Shown here one piece after another: positions 59,720 to 64,000 of a DNA stretch of 64,000 nt (its first letter is position 1; the number at the start of each line of letters is the position of its first letter). Below the pieces are notes generated by a model that saw only the letters and a list, made by a program, of their open reading frames with translations, was not told where the DNA came from and searched no databases. Position numbers and translations under genes: made by a program. The stretch is from Thermoplasmata archaeon. GTDB lineage: Archaea; Thermoplasmatota; Thermoplasmata; Lutacidiplasmatales; UBA184. The stretch is taken from assembly GCA_022750195.1 (NCBI GenBank), contig JAKIWE010000002.1, forward strand, positions 168,581-232,580, given 5' to 3'.

Positions 59720-60519
59720 AGACCAGATTCGAGAACCCGCTCCCGATAGGTATCGAGGGGTTAACGATGACCTCACCGACCTCAGGTTGCTCCATTGGAG
59801 GGACCATCCTTGAGAAATGCGCGCAGCTACGAGGTCACTCTGTTGTCGCCGCTTGAAGGGGTCTCTCGATTCAGCCTCTCTGACAAGCCACGTTTTTTTA
59901 AGCGTGGTACGCGCTCCGGGCCGTCCCGGGGGTAGGTCTTAGCTCCTGAGAAGATAGCTACGCCAAACACCTCACTCTAGTTTGATACCCAGCATTGACG
60001 AGCAGTCGATCCGAAGGCAGAATCGATGGAAGGTTCTATTCCTAGTCCGGGATTCGCCAGGCCTGCCGACCCCTGTATCTGTTCTATGGATTGGTTCGAA
60101 TCCGCTTTCGGGCCCGCTCCGTCACGCCCTGCTGAACTACGACTACGCGATCCTAAAGGTTCGTTGCCTGGATGTGGTCGCGCGGGCGGGATTCGGCCCA
60201 CAATCCGATAGATGCATTCGATAGCCCCGTCGAATCACCCATCGGTCTGTGATTTCCGCGAGCTCGGTACGGCGTTTGTCGATTCAGCGGTCTCGGGGGC
60301 GATCCGAGCGGACGACCGTTCAGATAGCAGGGGGAACTACTACGGACCGCTGACTAGGGGATTCAACTCCTCTCGGGGACCGTGTGGAACCCCGATGACA
60401 GGCTCGCCTACGGGTTCACTCGCAAGGTTCCAGGGAAGGAGCCAATGATTCGAGAACCGGCGCTTCTTCGCGACGCCTAATAATTGCCGAGGAGGTCTCG
60501 ACCGTGAGGAGGGGACCTA

Positions 60520-60539
60520 GGGGTTCGAGTTCGAACCCC
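60520..60539. repeat. Perfect inverted repeat GGGGTTCGA-gt-TCGAACCCC
   Basis: 9-bp arms, 2-nt centre, in a non-coding gap. Confidence 0.65.
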
Positions 60540-60771
60540 CAGTACCGGAGTTTCGGCCTAAGAGTCTTGGGGCACGGCGGCAGGGAAGTGCATTGGGCGC
60601 CTACCCGTCCCCGAGTCACGGAGTCTCGGTACACTGAAGACGACCCTCTCGTATCGGCAGAAGAGGTTGGAGGCCGGGGCGCAAGTGAAGGCGCACCACG
60701 TGACGGCGAGAAAGCCTCCCGTACTCCTCTCGACGACAGCTTGATAGTTCGGTCCTCCTTCCCTCTGCGGA

Positions 60772-61350
60772 ATGGCGGCTAGCTACTGCTCGAAATGCGG
60801 TTCAACGCTGCAACCTGAAGCGCAATTCTGCCCCAAGTGCGGGGCAGCTACTCTCGTCCGGCCCGTGCCACCTCCGACTGCGCCGGCCCCCTCCCCGGCG
60901 TGGGTTCCGCAGGCACCCCCCGCTTACCAACCGATGCCCTCCACGCCGAAGAAGAGAACTTGGCTCATCGTCGTTGTGGTTGTCGTGATCCTGATCGTGG
61001 CGGCCGTCGCGGTGCTCGCCTTCCTCGGTTCAGCCGTGAACGCCGCTTCCATAGAGGTCTCTGCTATCAATTTCACTTCATCCGATAACGCCTGCGGCAC
61101 TAATGGGCACACGACGTCCGGTTTCACCACCGTTAGCGGAGGCTCAATCCAGGACACTCTCTCGATTACAAATTCGAACTTCTTCCTCTCTTGCACCGTT
61201 AATTCAGTGAGCGCGATTACTTCGGGGTTCAGTATCGCTGGGGCGAACACGCCGATAACAATCCCTGCGGGTGGATCTCAGAGTCTATCTTTCACAATCA
61301 CAGCGCCTAATCATTCGTTCAATGGGGCGTTGACCATTGACCTAGAGTGA
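60772..61350 (+). CDS. Zinc-ribbon plus single-TM anchored extracytoplasmic protein
   Basis: YCSKCGSTLQPEAQFCPKCGAA; TWLIVVVVVVILIVAAVAVLAFLG. Confidence 0.82.
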   Translation: MAASYCSKCGSTLQPEAQFCPKCGAATLVRPVPPPTAPAPSPAWVPQAPPAYQPMPSTPKKRTWLIVVVVVVILIVAAVAVLAFLGSAVNAASIEVSAINFTSSDNACGTNGHTTSGFTTVSGGSIQDTLSITNSNFFLSCTVNSVSAITSGFSIAGANTPITIPAGGSQSLSFTITAPNHSFNGALTIDLE

Positions 61351-61456
61351 ACGCATTTCGAGGACGACCACCCTAGTTGGGCTCAGCCAGGGCTCGCTGG
61401 GTTCGCAAGCTTTCCGAGGGAGTCTCTATCAGGTTGAAGCCATCCGGTCAAACGAG

Positions 61457-62272
61457 ATGCGAATCCGGCTATTGGCGGGAGGGGTTCTGGGAATCGCGGC
61501 CGCGGTCGTCCTTATCGTTACACTTTTGGTCGGATGGTACTCGATTTCTGCCGAGGCGGGTAACACCGGCGTAAACGCTTCTGGTCAGGTCGGTTTTTAC
61601 CTTGGCGACAAGTTCGTCACGACGGAATCCTGCTCCGGGTCTAGTTCTTGCCCTATCCCCACTTCGAACACCTCGTCATACGAGTCCCAGGGTCTGCACT
61701 ACGTTGGGCACCTCTACCAATTCCTGCAATACGCCATCCTGGGGGCGATCGGGATTGCCATCGCAGGTGCCGGGATCCTATTCGCTCGTGGGGAGAAGTC
61801 CGCCAGGTTTCGGTCGCTAGGGATCACGTTGCTGACGGTTTGTGTGGCTATCGCGATTGTCGTGCCGGTTGTTTTGGCTGTACTACAGCCGGGGGATTTC
61901 GCCCACGATTCCCCGTCGTCGGCAACGTCGTATCCGGGAAACTCCTTCTTCGGGTCGTGCTCGGGTTCCGCGTGCGGATCCTCATCGGGGTCGACGTCCT
62001 CCACGGCGTCCTGGGGTCCGGGGGCGGGATGGTATCTGGCCTTCGCCGCCGCAGGATTACTCATGGTGGCCATGGCTGTGTCGAGTTTCAAGGACAGCTC
62101 GCCAACCGGCGCTCCGAACGTCTCATTCCAGGCCTCGTCGCCTGCCCAGGCGCAAGTTGAACCAAGTCAGTCAGGCGCGGGAGACAGGTACTGTCCCGCG
62201 TGCGGCAAAGCCAATCTGCGGAGCTCGTCTTTTTGCAAGGCTTGCGGCAAGCCTCTTCCTCCTCCCCCCTAG
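61457..62272 (+). CDS. Multi-TM protein with C-terminal zinc ribbon
   Basis: Four TM segments; YCPACGKANLRSSSFCKACGKPLPPPP. Confidence 0.8.
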   Translation: MRIRLLAGGVLGIAAAVVLIVTLLVGWYSISAEAGNTGVNASGQVGFYLGDKFVTTESCSGSSSCPIPTSNTSSYESQGLHYVGHLYQFLQYAILGAIGIAIAGAGILFARGEKSARFRSLGITLLTVCVAIAIVVPVVLAVLQPGDFAHDSPSSATSYPGNSFFGSCSGSACGSSSGSTSSTASWGPGAGWYLAFAAAGLLMVAMAVSSFKDSSPTGAPNVSFQASSPAQAQVEPSQSGAGDRYCPACGKANLRSSSFCKACGKPLPPPP

Positions 62273-62363
62273 AAAACGCCCCCGGTTCAGCCCTCTATCC
62301 GTGGCCCGCCAACACTACCGGAAGTTCGGTCCGCCCCTGGACGCCCGATGTTTCCGGCGCCTG

Positions 62364-62972
62364 TTACTGGACGGCGATCACGCCACCAAGCCCAAAGTGG
62401 CCGGCGTGATTCGGGGCTTGAATGTTCAGAGCCCAGGTGTAGCTTTGACCCGATTGTAGATAGTAAGGCAAATTATCCGGGGACTGGGATATCAGCGAGT
62501 AAGGAAGGTCGATTCCGATGCTCTCGACGTGGTATCCATTGCAGTAATAGCCGAAGTATGAGTTGTAACAACCACCAGCAGCTACCAGTACCTCGATGTG
62601 AATTGTGAACAAGGTGTCAGTGGTGAGTACGCGTCCACAGTCGCCGCACGCTGCTGAGACTCCGAGAGAGGTTGCCCCGGTGGTGATCCAACCCCCTCCG
62701 CCGGTCTTGACGACTTGCTGGGAGGGCAGGTAAATCCCCAAAACGTAGGTCAGAACTAGAGTTAGGACAACAACAAGGACAGCCGCGGTTGCGACTAGAG
62801 TTCGATGTCGATTCCGGGGCGGGCCCGTCATCAGCGCGTGAGAGGGTGAGGAACCAGAACTAGGCGATTGAGTGTCCGGTGCCGCGGGTGTTACCGGCGC
62901 GGCGCAGCTCGAGCAGAATATGGAATCTGGTGCAAGCGGGGCACCACAACGGGTGCAGAATGAACCGGCCAC
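62364..62972 (-). CDS. Zinc-ribbon plus single-TM anchored extracytoplasmic protein
   Basis: FCTRCGAPLAPDSIFCSSCAAP; TLVATAAVLVVVLTLVLTYVLGIYL. Confidence 0.82.
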   Translation of the reverse strand: MAGSFCTRCGAPLAPDSIFCSSCAAPVTPAAPDTQSPSSGSSPSHALMTGPPRNRHRTLVATAAVLVVVLTLVLTYVLGIYLPSQQVVKTGGGGWITTGATSLGVSAACGDCGRVLTTDTLFTIHIEVLVAAGGCYNSYFGYYCNGYHVESIGIDLPYSLISQSPDNLPYYLQSGQSYTWALNIQAPNHAGHFGLGGVIAVQ

Positions 62973-63354
62973 TATCCCTGGCGATTTGGTACAGGGATTA
63001 GGTTCTTCCGATGCCCTCTCGGCAATGAAATCACGATCCCACCCCCTCGTTTGAGTTATCGATTCCTAGCTCTAAGTGTTGAGTGATGTTTCGATCGGTT
63101 CGACGACGGTCACACTCTCCTGTGGCCGACCCGGAAGCCTAGCGCACTGGAGAGGCAGATTGCAGGAATGATCGAAGGTGGGGACGATTCTCCTACTCCC
63201 CATTCTCCCTACTAAAAGGCCGGGTTCAGCAGGGCGATGCTGCCCACCACCTCGTGGGCCAACTCGAATTGGAACTAACCACGCGACCTCGAAACGCGGT
63301 TTTCGCCGCGAGGGAGAACTGGAGGGTTAGTCCGATGTCGCGCTCCGAAGAGGT

Positions 63355-63381
63355 GTTCGATCCTTAGCCCGGGATTCGAAC
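63355..63381 (+). repeat. T-arm-like inverted repeat
   Basis: GTTCGATCCTTAGCCCGGGATTCGAAC. Confidence 0.6.
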
Positions 63382-63516
63382 TTTTCGTCAATGCCCCCCG
63401 ACACAAATTGGTTGATTATCTGCCGAGAAATCGCTGAGGTTCGCAGTCCGGCGGCCACGGAGATGAACCTTGGGGAAAACGGGTCGACCGCTCGGCCCTC
63501 TTGGTCCCCAAACGCC

Positions 63517-63867
63517 TCAGCGGCGGCGGCTTGGAAACCATCGGTCGTACTTCCGATGGTCGACGAGTTCGAGAATCACGATGATCCTATCCGAGCCTTC
63601 ATGGACAATCGAGTAGAGCATCCGCCAGAAGGACGGCAGGTCCTCGACGAACAGACTCTGTATCCCATACCGTTGGACCAGAACACGGGGTATGGCTTGC
63701 TTCCGAACGACCTCCCGCTGGAGGCAATCGTCGAGCAGGACTTGCCGCAGATCACGAGCTTTGCGGGCGATGCTCTTTGCGGCTTTTTCAGGAGACGCAT
63801 CGAGCGCCCTCAGAGACTCAGCGGCGGCTGGGGAGACCAGAACCTCTTGTGCACGAGGTTTGCTCAA
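63517..63867 (-). CDS. RelE/ParE-like toxin (TTG start)
   Basis: ARDLRQVLLDDCLQ...SFWRMLYSIVHEGSDRIIVILELVDHRKYDRWFP. Confidence 0.68.
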   Translation of the reverse strand: MSKPRAQEVLVSPAAAESLRALDASPEKAAKSIARKARDLRQVLLDDCLQREVVRKQAIPRVLVQRYGIQSLFVEDLPSFWRMLYSIVHEGSDRIIVILELVDHRKYDRWFPSRRR

Positions 63868-64000
63868 AGGCGCACGCCGCTTCGAATGATCTCCCGGAGC
63901 TGAGCGGAGGCCGGAGGAACCCAGAGTATTCCCTTGCTGCCTTCGGCGACGCTTCCATCAGACGCAAGGAAGGCGAGGGCAGCGTTCAAGCTCTGTCGCG
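63865..64000 (-). CDS. C-terminal fragment of putative cognate antitoxin, truncated by window edge
   Basis: Open frame RQSLNAALAFLASDGSVAEGSKGILWVPPASAQLREIIRSGVRL, stop overlapping the toxin TTG start. Confidence 0.4.

Noticed and set aside
51180-63381. T-arm-like repeats as complete tRNA genes
   Set aside because: T-arm-like consensus is present but I could not assemble acceptor, D and anticodon stems around any copy.

Overview
High-GC prokaryotic window, most likely archaeal (inference: Ta0938-like zinc protein, many zinc-ribbon plus single-TM proteins, archaeal-style wHTH-nucleotidyltransferase; lineage perhaps Thermoplasmatota, not proven). It has two halves. Positions 1 to ~33.3 kb are an ordinary dense chromosomal gene set: metabolic enzymes, an arsenic-type operon, a polar amino-acid ABC transporter, a large Kelch-repeat exported protein and secreted or membrane proteins. 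From ~33.4 kb to the window end is an accessory island. It opens with a tyrosine recombinase carrying a C-terminal zinc ribbon and then holds a dense series of conflict and defence modules: an MNT nucleotidyltransferase with two decayed HEPN copies; a DprA plus ComF-like phosphoribosyltransferase pair (ShosTA-like architecture); a methyltransferase plus endonuclease R-M pair; a translationally coupled three-gene operon of unknown protein, 713-aa PIN-domain protein and AAA+ ATPase (best candidate for an undescribed system); a coupled 4-TM plus MBL-fold hydrolase pair; an HNH restriction endonuclease; a DpnII-like R-M system with two methyltransferases; a Shedu-like DUF4263 nuclease with an unassigned N-terminal half; a large SIR2-domain protein; and a RelE/ParE-like toxin at the right edge. 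Gaps between modules repeatedly contain a short T-arm-like inverted repeat (GTTCGAACCCTCGTCCGGGATTCGAAC-like). All family calls come from reading translations by eye; no database searches were run.
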